From Methylophilus aquaticus (GTDB taxonomy: Bacteria; Pseudomonadota; Gammaproteobacteria; Burkholderiales; Methylophilaceae), in NCBI RefSeq assembly GCF_030769565.1, contig NZ_JAVCAP010000016.1, positions 1 through 64,000 on the forward strand: 64,000 bases of DNA, read 5' to 3'. Numbering within the stretch: the first letter of the stretch is position 1; every line of letters begins with the position of its first letter. A program made the translations under genes and the position numbers. Positions 11,440 to 20,773 of this stretch are shown piece by piece. The notes beneath the pieces were generated by a model. It did no database searches, had not been told where the DNA came from, and saw only the letters and a program-made list of their open reading frames with translations.

Positions 11440-12524
11440 TAGGCGATGGCTACTCTAAAACCTGCCACCTCTTGGTCCGGCACCCCTAAAAGGCTGTTGA
11501 TGCGGATTTCTTGTTGAGCTGCAAGGCCTTCATCTTTGTTTAGGGCGGTGGGTAGGTATTCCTGAGGTTTGAGTATACGTCGCAATACTGGCTCATCGCT
11601 GGTATTGGTCAGGGTAAGCTCAATCAAAGGATAAGCCTGCGCCACTTGTGCATGATTCATCAATACGCTTGAAAACACCAACACGCCATCGCGCTCACGG
11701 TGCTCCTGTATATCGGCATCGTCAATGGTGAATTGCGCAATATCTTGTGGCAAGCTGAGCTCGCAATGGAGCACGCGACAAAAGCTCTGCAGCAAGGGTT
11801 TTGTTTGCGGATAATGCGCAATCAGGTGCGCGCGCGAGAAATACAGCAACTGAATTAATACTGCAAGTGTACACAGAACCATAAGCCCAAAATACGCGGA
11901 CTGTTTGGTCGATGACGGGGCTGGCTGAGGCGGACGTTCATCAGAGAGTGAGACATTGCGCAAAAATTCCGGCACTGAGGGCTCTGCTATTGCGGTATCG
12001 GCGGCGATTGCCCCACTTGCCAGCAGATCGTCCACATGCAATGCAGGATGCTGAGTCAATGTAATTTCTTGCAGTGGTGCATCTTGCGTCTCAACGATCT
12101 CTTGACGCGCATCTATAGCGTCTGTAAGTGTTTCATGCTCAGGCTGTGTGAGTTGCTTATCTGCGCTATCGGCCGCAGGGATAAATGCATCATACTGCTG
12201 AGGCTCTGGTGAGAAAATCCCATCTGACTCGGATGTATCCAGTACATGTGCAGGTGATGTATAAATTTCATTCGGTTCTGCAGAGGCTGTTTCGGAGATA
12301 GATGCCGGGATTTTTGAGGTGGTAACCGATGGATTAACTTCTGAATAAACATCAATAAGCGGTGATTGTGGTGTGCCCGCATCTTCTGAATTCAGTAGGT
12401 GTGCTGCAGCATCAAACACATGCTCACATTCGCCGCAGCGTACTTTGCCCCGATAGGCATGCAGCTCGGCTTCTGTGACTTCAAATTGTGTTTGGCAGGC
12501 TGGGCATGCCGTGATTAGAGACAT
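11436..12524 (-). CDS. Zinc-ribbon and DUF3426 domain membrane protein
   Basis: A 362-residue protein. The N-terminal zinc ribbon has the MJ0042-like pattern CPACQTQFEV...RCGECEHVFD (two CxxC pairs). An acidic, low-complexity region to about residue 215 follows, then one membrane segment (SAYFGLMVLCTLAVLIQLLYF) and a C-terminal DUF3426 domain, likely periplasmic. Function is unknown; the family often sits after prmA in betaproteobacteria, as here. The ATG at 12524 lies inside the end of prmA (10-base overlap), suggesting coupled translation. Confidence 0.85.
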   Translation of the reverse strand: MSLITACPACQTQFEVTEAELHAYRGKVRCGECEHVFDAAAHLLNSEDAGTPQSPLIDVYSEVNPSVTTSKIPASISETASAEPNEIYTSPAHVLDTSESDGIFSPEPQQYDAFIPAADSADKQLTQPEHETLTDAIDARQEIVETQDAPLQEITLTQHPALHVDDLLASGAIAADTAIAEPSVPEFLRNVSLSDERPPQPAPSSTKQSAYFGLMVLCTLAVLIQLLYFSRAHLIAHYPQTKPLLQSFCRVLHCELSLPQDIAQFTIDDADIQEHRERDGVLVFSSVLMNHAQVAQAYPLIELTLTNTSDEPVLRRILKPQEYLPTALNKDEGLAAQQEIRINSLLGVPDQEVAGFRVAIAY

Positions 12525-13420
12525 TTCTTGGTTCCCGTCAGCAAGACCCATCCTTCTTGCTGGATGGGGGCATCCATTTCAAACCACTCGGCATAGTGTG
12601 TCAGCAACATGGTCTGCTGACTTTCCAATATGCCGGATAATGCAACTTTACCGCCATTTTTGCAAGATTGCGCAATCACTGGCGCCAATACCATCAGGGC
12701 GCTGGACAGGATATTGGCGACCACGATATCAAACTGGCCATGCAAATAATCCGCAGAATCGTAAAACACGGCATTCACCTGATTATTGGTCGCATTGTCG
12801 CGACTGGAAATCACTGCTTGCGGGTCGATATCGACACCCGTAGCTGTGGCTGCCCCCAGTTTTTTGGCGGCAATGGCCAGAATGCCTGAGCCGCAGCCAT
12901 AATCCAGAACGTTGGCATTGCCTACTAAGTCGGCCGGTAACTGTGCCAGCCAACTTAAACACAAATGTGTGGTTGGGTGGCTGCCTGTGCCAAAAGCTAA
13001 CCCAGGATCAAGCACAATATTGATGGCATCAGCATTGGGTGCCTGATGCCAGGAAGGTACAATCCAGAGCGTATCGGTGACCCGGATCGGATCAAACTGG
13101 GCCTGTGTTGCACGCACCCAGTCTTGCTCTTCAATCTGTTCGAGTTGATATTTCAGGCCATCCAGCTGTAATTCCGCCTGCACTGCTGCCAGTAAGGCAG
13201 GCACATCGGCATCGGATGCCAGCATGGCGGTGACAATATTTTGTTGCCAGATGCCCGGCGGCGGATCACCCGGTTCGCCGAAAATGGCCTGCTCGGCCAA
13301 CGTGTCCGCGTGCGCGTCTTCGATACTGACAGAAAGCGCACCCAGGTCCATCAGGGCATCACTGAGCTGATCGGCCTGTTGCTCGGTCGATTGAATTTTA
13401 AGGAGTAGCCAATGCAACAT
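12515..13420 (-). CDS. prmA: Ribosomal protein L11 methyltransferase PrmA
   Basis: An S-adenosylmethionine-dependent enzyme that trimethylates ribosomal protein L11. Over 301 residues it shows the N-terminal substrate-binding domain and the methyltransferase core VLDYGCGSGILAIAAKKLGA with TGVDIDPQA and DIVVANILSSALMVLAPVI, all usual for PrmA. It begins with an ATG overlapping the accC stop by one base (TAATG). Confidence 0.95.
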   Translation of the reverse strand: MLHWLLLKIQSTEQQADQLSDALMDLGALSVSIEDAHADTLAEQAIFGEPGDPPPGIWQQNIVTAMLASDADVPALLAAVQAELQLDGLKYQLEQIEEQDWVRATQAQFDPIRVTDTLWIVPSWHQAPNADAINIVLDPGLAFGTGSHPTTHLCLSWLAQLPADLVGNANVLDYGCGSGILAIAAKKLGAATATGVDIDPQAVISSRDNATNNQVNAVFYDSADYLHGQFDIVVANILSSALMVLAPVIAQSCKNGGKVALSGILESQQTMLLTHYAEWFEMDAPIQQEGWVLLTGTKKCL

Positions 13421-14769
13421 TATTTCGAGCTGATACCCAGCTTTTGCTCCAGATAATGAATGCTGGTACCGCCTTGCTGGAAAGCGAGGTCAGCCATCAG
13501 GTCAGCATGTAATGCTGTGTTGGTTTTAATCCCTTCCACATACATCTCTGACAGCGCTACGCGCATTCTGGCAATTGCCTGCTCACGCGTTGCACCGTGG
13601 GTAATCAACTTACCGATCATCGAGTCATAATGCGGAGGCACGGTATACCCGCCATAGACATGGGTATCCATGCGCACGCCAGGCCCGCCAGGCATATGAA
13701 AGCGATTGATAAAGCCGGGTGAAGGCACAAAGGTGTAAGGATCTTCGGCGTTAATCCGGCACTCAATGGCATGGCCATTCAGGTGTATATCGCGTTGACG
13801 GAATGGCAGTTTTTCACCAGCTGCAATGAAAATCTGCTGTTGCACCAGATCAATACCGGTAATCATTTCAGTTACCGTGTGCTCGACCTGTAAACGGGTG
13901 TTCATTTCAATAAAATAGAACTCACCGTTTTCATACAGAAATTCAAACGTGCCAGCACCACGGTATTTGATCTTGCGGCAAGCCTCGGCACAACGTTCGC
14001 CAATTTTTTCACGCAATTTTTCAGGCATCAGTGGAGAAGGTGCTTCTTCAATAATCTTTTGATGACGGCGCTGCATAGAGCAATCGCGATCACCCAGATA
14101 GACCGCATTGCCATGTTGGTCTGCCAAAATCTGGATTTCGATATGGCGCGGATTTTCCAGGAATTTCTCCATGTAAACCATGGGGTTGCCAAAAGCAGCT
14201 TGCGCTTCGGCACGGGTCATGTTGACTGCGTTGATGAGTGCGGCTTCTGTATGCACCACGCGCATGCCGCGACCTCCCCCCCCCCCCGCTGCTTTAATAA
14301 TGACCGGGTAACCTACGCGCTTGGCTGTTTTGATGATTTCTGCCGGATCTTCTGGCAACGCACCTTCAGAACCAGGCACGCATGGCACGCCAGCTTTTTT
14401 CATCGCATCCTTGGCCGAGACCTTGTCACCCATCAGGCGAATGGTTTCAGCGCGAGGGCCAATAAATACAAATCCGCTTTGTTCTACACGTTCAGCAAAG
14501 TCTGCATTTTCTGACAGAAATCCATAGCCCGGGTGAATGGCTTGGGCATCAGTGACTTCAGCTGCACTGATAACTGCTGGAACATTCAGATAGCTTTTAG
14601 CGGAGGGTGCAGGACCAATACATACAGACTCATCTGCCAGTTTGACGTATTTAGCTTCTTTGTCAGCTTCGGAGTGAACAGCAACCGTTTTAATCCCCAG
14701 CTCGCGACACGCACGTTGTACGCGCAAGGCTATTTCGCCGCGGTTGGCAATGAGTATTTTCTCAAACAT
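13420..14769 (-). CDS. accC: Biotin carboxylase subunit of acetyl-CoA carboxylase
   Basis: Carboxylates biotin on AccB using ATP and bicarbonate, the first step of fatty-acid synthesis. It is a 449-residue ATP-grasp enzyme starting [17 protein letters not shown]. Seen are the glycine-rich loop [30 protein letters not shown], and [14 protein letters not shown] with the substrate-binding region. I use the ATG at 14769 behind GGAGTGA, not the longer frame. Two oddities: the glycine loop is coded by a run of 12 G residues (14276-14287), and a decayed copy of the gene start lies just upstream (14762-14887). Confidence 0.97.
   Translation of the reverse strand: MFEKILIANRGEIALRVQRACRELGIKTVAVHSEADKEAKYVKLADESVCIGPAPSAKSYLNVPAVISAAEVTDAQAIHPGYGFLSENADFAERVEQSGFVFIGPRAETIRLMGDKVSAKDAMKKAGVPCVPGSEGALPEDPAEIIKTAKRVGYPVIIKAAGGGGGRGMRVVHTEAALINAVNMTRAEAQAAFGNPMVYMEKFLENPRHIEIQILADQHGNAVYLGDRDCSMQRRHQKIIEEAPSPLMPEKLREKIGERCAEACRKIKYRGAGTFEFLYENGEFYFIEMNTRLQVEHTVTEMITGIDLVQQQIFIAAGEKLPFRQRDIHLNGHAIECRINAEDPYTFVPSPGFINRFHMPGGPGVRMDTHVYGGYTVPPHYDSMIGKLITHGATREQAIARMRVALSEMYVEGIKTNTALHADLMADLAFQQGGTSIHYLEQKLGISSK
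14276..14287. repeat. Twelve-base homopolymer in accC (C on +, G in coding strand)
   Basis: The coding strand reads GCG GGG GGG GGG GGA for Ala-Gly-Gly-Gly-Gly of the ATP-binding loop. One slipped base would put accC out of frame. It could be a sequencing weak point or a slippage site. Confidence 0.95.
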
Positions 14770-14887
14770 ATTCACTCCGCGTCTCAATAGCCGTGTGGCT
14801 TTCAGCCACAACGCAATTTAACTTCGTTGCTGCACTACCTAACGGTAGCTGGTCGCCGTGGTTGGCAATCAGAATTTTTTCAAACAT
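14762..14887 (-). pseudogene. Decayed duplicate of the accC 5' end (41-codon ORF)
   Basis: Six bases after the accB stop, at the place where accC would be expected, an ATG opens a frame starting [12 protein letters not shown], matching the AccC start [15 protein letters not shown] identity runs about 35 bases with a handful of substitutions, then stops. The rest of the 41 codons is unrelated and ends in a TGA overlapping the true accC ATG. Two small hairpins fill the unrelated part: CTACC-GTTA-GGTAG and GTGGCT-GAA-AGCCAC. It looks like a short insertion with duplicated gene start. It may still be translated as an upstream ORF. Confidence 0.7.
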
Positions 14888-14893
14888 AGTGTT

Positions 14894-15340
14894 TTAACCA
14901 ATCAGGAACAAGGGTTCGCCGTATTCCACAGGCTGACCGTTTTCAACAAAAATCTTCTTAACCACACCAGCGTATTCGCTTTCGATTTCGTTGAGCAGCT
15001 TCATGGCTTCGATAATACATAATGTATCACCGACATTTACACTGCTACCTACATCGACAAACGATTTGGCATCAGGTGAAGAGGCTCTATAAAAGGTCCC
15101 AACCATCGGTGATTTAACAATTTGGCCTTCTGCTTCAGGGGCCGCTACCGGAGCAGGCGCTGCGGGTGCTGCAGCGCTAGCAGGTGCAGAGGCGGCTGCG
15201 ACATATTGGGTTACAGGCATTGCACTGGGGGCCATTGCGCGACTGATGCGTACTTTTTCTTCGCCCTCAGTGAGCTCCAGTTCGGAAATGCCTGATTCTT
15301 CGACCAGATCAATCAATTTTTTGAGTTTGCGTAAATCCAT
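14894..15340 (-). CDS. accB: Biotin carboxyl carrier protein of acetyl-CoA carboxylase
   Basis: A 148-residue carrier that holds biotin for AccC and the carboxyltransferase. The N-terminal region [23 protein letters not shown] is typical, an Ala/Pro-rich linker (about 52-70) follows, and the C-terminal lipoyl-like domain has the biotinylation site [10 protein letters not shown]. It lies upstream of accC, separated by the small duplication. Confidence 0.97.
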   Translation of the reverse strand: MDLRKLKKLIDLVEESGISELELTEGEEKVRISRAMAPSAMPVTQYVAAASAPASAAAPAAPAPVAAPEAEGQIVKSPMVGTFYRASSPDAKSFVDVGSSVNVGDTLCIIEAMKLLNEIESEYAGVVKKIFVENGQPVEYGEPLFLIG

Positions 15341-15369
15341 AAAAACCTCGATTTAGTATATTTAGAGTA

Positions 15370-15810
15370 TTAGTTTAATTGCTGGATGTAGCGATATGCG
15401 GCGTAATAACCCTCGGCCCCGAGACCGCAAATTACGGCCGTAGCCATATCACTGAAATACGAATGGTGTCTGAACGGCTCGCGCGTATGTACATTGGATA
15501 AGTGCACCTCAATAAAAGGGACCTTTACCGCGGCAATCGCATCACGAATCGCGACAGAAGTGTGGGTAAACGCGGCAGGATTAATGATGATGTAATCCAT
15601 ACGATTAACCGACAATGCATGAATTTTCTCGATAATCTCGGCTTCAGCATTGCTCTGGAATGTTTCAAGTCTGGTTTGATCCGCATGCGCCAATGCTTGC
15701 AGATGTTGATTGATATCCGCCAGTGTCTGGTTGCCATAATGCTGCGGCTCACGTGTGCCGAGCATATTTAAATTGGGTCCGTGAATCACCAGGATAGATT
15801 TGGTGCCCAT
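15370..15810 (-). CDS. aroQ: Type II 3-dehydroquinate dehydratase
   Basis: Third step of the shikimate pathway, dehydrating 3-dehydroquinate. A 146-residue chain with family motifs: [19 protein letters not shown] (catalytic arginine and tyrosine loop), [32 protein letters not shown] and the histidine motif [17 protein letters not shown]. Located directly upstream of accB on the same strand with a 29-base gap. Confidence 0.96.
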   Translation of the reverse strand: MGTKSILVIHGPNLNMLGTREPQHYGNQTLADINQHLQALAHADQTRLETFQSNAEAEIIEKIHALSVNRMDYIIINPAAFTHTSVAIRDAIAAVKVPFIEVHLSNVHTREPFRHHSYFSDMATAVICGLGAEGYYAAYRYIQQLN

Positions 15811-16007
15811 TTCAAATGCCTCTTATGGAGAAAAATACAACTTTCATGACGTTGAAGTTTGCCGAAGTTATTGCATTTTGTCCAGAAGAATTCGCAGTTT
15901 AACGAAAATCGGAAGCCGCCAATACGGTTGAGATTTGGCTGCTTTGTGCTTGTATCATGCGGCGACCAGGCTTTGCTCTGGCTAAAAAAGCCGCCAAAGC
16001 AGAATGG

Positions 16008-16535
16008 CTAATTGAGTGCGTTTAGCAGCATTTTCTGGTTAATACGGCCAAAGAATGTATGCGTGATCTGACCTTGCGCAGAAATAATCACCGTGTAGGG
16101 AAGCACGCCCTTGTCATTGCCCAAGGCTTCCGCCAGCGACATGTCTTCTTCAGCAATCAACAACGGATATTTAACCGGCGTTGTCTGCATGAACTCATGG
16201 ACGGCTGCTGCTTCATCTATGGCGAGTCCCAGTACAACGATCTCGGAATGTGCCTGGGCAAACGTTGAAATCTCTGGCATTTCCTCGCGACATGGCTCGC
16301 ACCAGGTTGCCCAGAAATTGATAATCATTGGCTTGCCCTGATACTGCTTTAAGGGATAAAGCCTGCCTGCACTGTCATGCAAGCTGGTTGCCCATAACAG
16401 AGTGACGGCTTCTTTCCCGGGTAATTTGGAAGCAGATGGCGAGATTTCAGCCCAATTTAGATAAATCCAGCGGATGCCGCTGCCAAGGACTACCATCAAC
16501 AGCAAGGTCATGACCAGGCGGGCAACACTACGCAT
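16008..16535 (-). CDS. TlpA/ResA-like membrane-anchored thiol-disulfide oxidoreductase
   Basis: A 175-residue protein with an N-terminal membrane anchor (LVMTLLLMVVLGSGIRWIYL) and a periplasmic thioredoxin fold with the active site WATWCEPCREEMPE. Members reduce disulfides in periplasmic proteins, for example for cytochrome c maturation. The ATG overlaps the last eight bases of dsbD, so the two are probably co-translated, and DsbD likely supplies its electrons. Confidence 0.88.
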   Translation of the reverse strand: MRSVARLVMTLLLMVVLGSGIRWIYLNWAEISPSASKLPGKEAVTLLWATSLHDSAGRLYPLKQYQGKPMIINFWATWCEPCREEMPEISTFAQAHSEIVVLGLAIDEAAAVHEFMQTTPVKYPLLIAEEDMSLAEALGNDKGVLPYTVIISAQGQITHTFFGRINQKMLLNALN

Positions 16536-18348
16536 TAGCGCCTCCTGTGTGCAGATTTTTCAAGCTTTCCAGAAAGCGTCCGGCAGGTTGATAGCCTTTG
16601 ATGATCGGGGTCAGCTGCTGACCCTGCCCGTCGAAAAAGATGATCCCAGGCGGGCCAAACAATTGGAACCGCTTTAACAAAGCTACATCATTCGGGCTGT
16701 TTGCGGTTACATCCGCTTGTAACAACACCATGTGCTGCAAGCGTTGATGGACGGATGGCTCGTTAAATACAAACTGCTCATATTCTTTACATGACACACA
16801 CCAGTCGGCATAAAAATCCAGCATCACTGGTTTGCCCTGCGCGGCTTTGATCGCAGCGTCCAGCTCGGCCACCGTGCGTACGCGCCTGAAATCCAGCGCA
16901 GGCACGCTGCCTGCTTGTGCGGCCATCAGGCCTTGCAGCGGCTGGAGGGGTGAGCGTGCGCCAGACCATGCGCCAATCAGTAATGCGACGCCATAGAGTA
17001 ACAACATCAGGGCAAGCCCTTTAATCACGCGCTGAGCGGTGGCCGCGGCTTCTGGTAGCGGGTCAATCGCACGCATGTAAATAGCGGGCACAATACACAG
17101 CGCTGCCCACAGTAATAACTGCACGGCCACTGGCAGCAGCGGGCTGATCACCCACACCGCCACCGCCAGCATCAGTACCCCAAATAATGACCGTACGGTA
17201 TTCATCCATGCGCCAGCTTTTGGCAGCACCGACCCGGCAGAAGCGCCTATCAGCAGTAGTGGCAAGCCCATCCCCAGCGAGAGTGAAAATAAAGCCATTG
17301 CGCCAAGCGCTACATCATTAGTCTGGCTGATATAGAGCAAGGCGCCTGCCAGGGGGGCGGCTACACAGGGGCTGATGATCAGAGCCGAGATGGCACCCAT
17401 CAGAAAATCACTGAATAAGTGGCCACCTTTGAAGCGGTTGCTCCAGTTAAAGAACATGTTTTCTACTGCACTCGGCAGCTTGAGTTCATAAAAACCAAAC
17501 ATTGAGAAAGATAGCACTGCAAATACCAGTGCTCCGCCAATCAATGCCAGTGGTGTTTGCAAGGCGTTGCTCAGCAATTGACCTGAAAGGCCTGCGGCTA
17601 CGCCTGCCAGGGTGTACGTCAGGCTCATACCCAGGGTATAGGCCAGTGACAAGGTAAGCGCTTTTGTCCGGGAAGTATGTGCATTTTTACCGACTATGAT
17701 GCCAGACAAAATAGGAATCATCGGGAACACGCATGGCGTGAATGCCAGCAATAAACCGGCACCAAAAAAACCTGCTACGATTTGCCACCAGTGACCTGTA
17801 CGCAATAATGTGGAAGACAATTCATCGTCAGAAGCAGTGGTATCCGCCAGTGGCAGCGCTGGTGGGAGGGTGGATTTTGCAAGCCCGGTATCTGCGGTCA
17901 GACGAAGCTGTGCGGTTTGTGGCGGGTAACACAAGCCCTTTTCACTGCAACCCTGATAGCGCACTTGCAGCACTGCAGGTGCCGCGCCAGTGAATGTGAC
18001 AGTGGCTGTGGTGTCATGATGAAACACCTGTTGTTTGCCAAAGTTCGGGTCGTTTTTTTCATCGCCCTGCGGCAATGCCAGCGCGGCAATGTTGCCTGCC
18101 TCGTCTTCCGGGACTGTGACTTGAATCCGTTCGCGATACAAATAATGTCCCGGGGCCACCACAAACGTGACTTGTGCACGCGTGTCGTCCTGCAAGCTTG
18201 CCATGACTTGAAACGCTTTTTCAACGGGCAAAAAATCCTGTGATTCATCATCCACCAGTAATCGGCTAAAGCCTATATCTGCCAGCGATGACGTGCTGAT
18301 GACCATTAACAGGGTCAAGGCTACCAGCCGCTGTATCCATCTATTCAT
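16528..18348 (-). CDS. dsbD: Thiol:disulfide interchange protein DsbD
   Basis: Moves electrons from cytoplasmic thioredoxin to the periplasm. The 606-residue precursor has a signal peptide (about 1-23), the N-terminal periplasmic domain with QGCSEKGLCYPP (cysteine pair), eight hydrophobic segments holding the paired cysteines in TPCVFPMIPILSG and SPCVAAPLAGALL, and a C-terminal thioredoxin domain with DFYADWCVSCKEYE. All six redox cysteines are present. It is in a minus-strand operon cutA-dsbD-tlpA. Confidence 0.95.
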   Translation of the reverse strand: MNRWIQRLVALTLLMVISTSSLADIGFSRLLVDDESQDFLPVEKAFQVMASLQDDTRAQVTFVVAPGHYLYRERIQVTVPEDEAGNIAALALPQGDEKNDPNFGKQQVFHHDTTATVTFTGAAPAVLQVRYQGCSEKGLCYPPQTAQLRLTADTGLAKSTLPPALPLADTTASDDELSSTLLRTGHWWQIVAGFFGAGLLLAFTPCVFPMIPILSGIIVGKNAHTSRTKALTLSLAYTLGMSLTYTLAGVAAGLSGQLLSNALQTPLALIGGALVFAVLSFSMFGFYELKLPSAVENMFFNWSNRFKGGHLFSDFLMGAISALIISPCVAAPLAGALLYISQTNDVALGAMALFSLSLGMGLPLLLIGASAGSVLPKAGAWMNTVRSLFGVLMLAVAVWVISPLLPVAVQLLLWAALCIVPAIYMRAIDPLPEAAATAQRVIKGLALMLLLYGVALLIGAWSGARSPLQPLQGLMAAQAGSVPALDFRRVRTVAELDAAIKAAQGKPVMLDFYADWCVSCKEYEQFVFNEPSVHQRLQHMVLLQADVTANSPNDVALLKRFQLFGPPGIIFFDGQGQQLTPIIKGYQPAGRFLESLKNLHTGGANA

Positions 18349-18354
18349 TAAGTA

Positions 18355-18708
18355 TTACTCCTTGGGGCCGGTTTCTGCCATCATCCATTGTAAATATTCT
18401 GGCAAACCCTCGTTAACATGGATAGCTACAATCTCGGGAAGTTCATAAGGATGCAGCGCCTTAAGCTTGGTCGCCAGTGCCGGGTAAACCTTACGGCTTG
18501 TTTTGATGGTCAGGCCGATTTCCTGTGCCTGCTCCACTTGGCCCTGCCAGCGATAAACAGAAGTGACCGGGCTTGAAATATTCACACATGCCGCCAACTT
18601 AGCATTAACCAGTGTTTGCGCGATGGTCTCTGCACATGCCATGTGCGGTACATGCGTAAACACGATTATAATTTCATCTTGTTGCGTCACAGTGGCGCAC
18701 TCCACCAC
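18355..18708 (-). CDS. cutA: Divalent-cation tolerance protein CutA
   Basis: A 117-residue member of the trimeric CutA1 family, linked to copper tolerance; its biochemical role is unsettled. Motifs TLVNAKLAACVNI, SVYRWQGQVEQAQEIGLTIKT and LHPYELPEIVAI are typical. The start is uncertain: GTG codons at 18708, 18705 and further in are possible, and no ATG is suitable. It lies six bases upstream of dsbD and is divergent from fxsA. Confidence 0.9.
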   Translation of the reverse strand: MVECATVTQQDEIIIVFTHVPHMACAETIAQTLVNAKLAACVNISSPVTSVYRWQGQVEQAQEIGLTIKTSRKVYPALATKLKALHPYELPEIVAIHVNEGLPEYLQWMMAETGPKE

Positions 18709-18720
18709 AGGACGACTGAC

Positions 18721-19191
18721 ATGCGTTTTCTCATCTTTGCTATTCTACTGGCTTTTCCGTTTCTGGAGATAGCCGTCCTGATTGAGCTTAGCCAGCGCTA
18801 TGGCTGGTGGGTACTGGTCTATCTGCTGACCATTGCTTATCTCGGCCTGAAATTGATTCGCAACGAAAAAGACCTTATTGCCGCGCGCATGTTTCAGCAA
18901 ATGGGCGCGGGTGGTAACCCACTGGCAGCCATGTTCTCAACCGCACGCAATATGTTTGCTGGCGTACTGTTGTTAATTCCTGGGGTCATCAGTGATGTGA
19001 TTGCTGTGATTTTGCTGTTGCTGCCGGCAGGCGTCACGCCCGCTACGGGCGCACAAAGCGGGCCTTTTACCGGCCGCCCCAGTGCAAACGACGAAGTGAT
19101 TGAAGGCGAATTTACCGAGGTGAGAGAGCATAGCGCCCGTGAGCCCGCGAATGGCAATGTCGTCCAATTGCCACCACGCAAAGATTCTTAA
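18721..19191 (+). CDS. fxsA: FxsA family membrane protein
   Basis: A 156-residue protein with hydrophobic N-terminus (RFLIFAILLAFPFLEIAVLIEL), a second segment (WWVLVYLLTIAYLGL) and two more near the middle (FAGVLLLIPGVISDVIAVILLLLP). Ends in a hydrophilic tail. Named after the E. coli protein that affects phage T7 exclusion by F plasmids; cellular role unknown. The ATG at 18721 was chosen because it begins the conserved MRFLIF start. Confidence 0.88.
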   Translation: MRFLIFAILLAFPFLEIAVLIELSQRYGWWVLVYLLTIAYLGLKLIRNEKDLIAARMFQQMGAGGNPLAAMFSTARNMFAGVLLLIPGVISDVIAVILLLLPAGVTPATGAQSGPFTGRPSANDEVIEGEFTEVREHSAREPANGNVVQLPPRKDS

Positions 19192-19218
19192 TATTTTTAT
19201 GAACGGACCGTTTTAGCC

Positions 19219-20229
19219 ATGCACCGTGTACTGATTGAAAACAGCGGCCACACCTTTGATGTCCGCCCCAGCCAAACTGTGCTTGAAGCAGCGATTCAGG
19301 CAGGCATCAACTTGCCCTACGGCTGCCGCAATGGCGCCTGCGGCGCCTGCAAAGGCAAAATACTCACTGGCAAAGTCGTGCACGACGACTATCAGGGCAA
19401 TGCGCTCAGTGACGCCGAACTGGCGACAGGCATGGCTTTGTTTTGTTGTGCGCGTCCGCTCGAGGACCTGGTGATTGAATGCCGTCAAATCGAGGCCATT
19501 CAGGGCATTAAACCACGCATTTTGCCGGTGCGGATACAAAGCAAGGAACAACTCACCGACGATGTCATGGTGCTGCAGCTACAATTGCCTGCGACTGAAA
19601 GCTTCAGCTTTATGGCCGGACAATATATTGAATTCCTGCTCAAGGATGGCCGCCGCCGCGCTTTTTCGATTGCCAATGCACCACACGAAAGTGGTTTTAT
19701 CGAGTTACACATTCGCTTGATTGAAGGTGGGCACTTTACCGCACAAGTCTTTAATGAATTGCCGGTCAAAACCATACTGCGTATTGAAGCGCCGTTAGGC
19801 AGTTTTTATTTACGCGAACAAAGCGATAAACCCATCATCATGGTGGCTGGAGGTACGGGTTTTGCCCCGGTCAAAGGCATGATAGAGCATATGATTTTTA
19901 ACCAGAGCCAACGTCCGGTGATGCTCTACCGTGGAGTACGTCATGTCAATGATTTGTATATGGATGCACTCTGCCAGCGCTGGACGCAATTTATGCCCAA
20001 TATTCAATATATTCCAGTGATTTCAAACGGCAGTGATCAGGATGGCTGGCAAGGCAGGCGTGGCCTGGTGCATCAGGCTGTGCTGGACGATTACGCCGAT
20101 TTAAGCGGGTTTGAAGTTTATGCCTGTGGCGCACCGGGGATGGTGGACACTGCCAAAGAAACGTTTACCAAGCAAGGCTTGCCTGACGAAGCATTTTACA
20201 GTGACGCGTTTACGTTTGCGCCTCAGTAA
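19219..20229 (+). CDS. Ferredoxin-linked flavin oxidoreductase (CDP-6-deoxy-glucoseen reductase-like)
   Basis: A 336-residue electron-transfer protein. An N-terminal plant-type [2Fe-2S] domain (CRNGACGACKGKILTG...FCCARP) is fused to an FAD-binding (RRAFSIANAP) and NAD(P)-binding reductase (MVAGGTGFAPVKGMIEHM, VYACGAPGMV). This is the layout of CDP-6-deoxy-delta-3,4-glucoseen reductases and similar oxygenase reductases. No sugar genes are near, so the true partner is unknown. It follows fxsA by 27 bases. Confidence 0.85.
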   Translation: MHRVLIENSGHTFDVRPSQTVLEAAIQAGINLPYGCRNGACGACKGKILTGKVVHDDYQGNALSDAELATGMALFCCARPLEDLVIECRQIEAIQGIKPRILPVRIQSKEQLTDDVMVLQLQLPATESFSFMAGQYIEFLLKDGRRRAFSIANAPHESGFIELHIRLIEGGHFTAQVFNELPVKTILRIEAPLGSFYLREQSDKPIIMVAGGTGFAPVKGMIEHMIFNQSQRPVMLYRGVRHVNDLYMDALCQRWTQFMPNIQYIPVISNGSDQDGWQGRRGLVHQAVLDDYADLSGFEVYACGAPGMVDTAKETFTKQGLPDEAFYSDAFTFAPQ

Positions 20230-20340
20230 GTCAGCGTACACAAACAGAAAATGGGTTAAAACTGCTGTGTAGCCAGTCAGGAGTAACGCAGTTGCACCTG
20301 AAAAATCAATAAAAATTCAGTAATTATTTAAGGGAACATA

Positions 20341-20730
20341 ATGGGATTATTTGATAACGTGGCTGGTGCCATGATGAACAAAATGATGGGCGAAAAAGCG
20401 CCCCTGGCGAAACTGGCCATGGAGCTGTTTCAGCAATACGGGGGCTTACCCGGTATTTTGCAAACGCTTAAACATGGCGGATTGGATGCACAAGTCGACT
20501 CATGGGTGGGCTCAGGCGCAAACCTCAAGGTAGATGCGCAACAAATCGGTGCCGCCTTAGGCAGTTCGGTGCTGGCTGGCATTGCAGGCAAGCTGGATAT
20601 GACTACCGAACAATTAAGCCAGAAAATTGCCGAATATCTACCTGATGTGGTGAATCAGCTCACACCCAATGGGGTCGTGGAAAATAACCCGGCGTTAATC
20701 ATGTCCCGTTTAATGGGCATGCTGAAGTAA
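20341..20730 (+). CDS. YidB-like DUF937 family protein
   Basis: A 129-residue soluble protein starting MGLFDNVAGAMMNKMMG, with the conserved GSVLAGIAGKLDMTTEQLSQKIAEYLPDVVNQLTPNG region of the YidB/DUF937 family. Function unknown. Good ribosome site AAGGGAA upstream. Convergent with pyrE. Confidence 0.85.
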   Translation: MGLFDNVAGAMMNKMMGEKAPLAKLAMELFQQYGGLPGILQTLKHGGLDAQVDSWVGSGANLKVDAQQIGAALGSSVLAGIAGKLDMTTEQLSQKIAEYLPDVVNQLTPNGVVENNPALIMSRLMGMLK

Positions 20731-20773
20731 ATCAAACGCGTATCTACCCGCTTGATTGAATGGGTTTAGCGCC

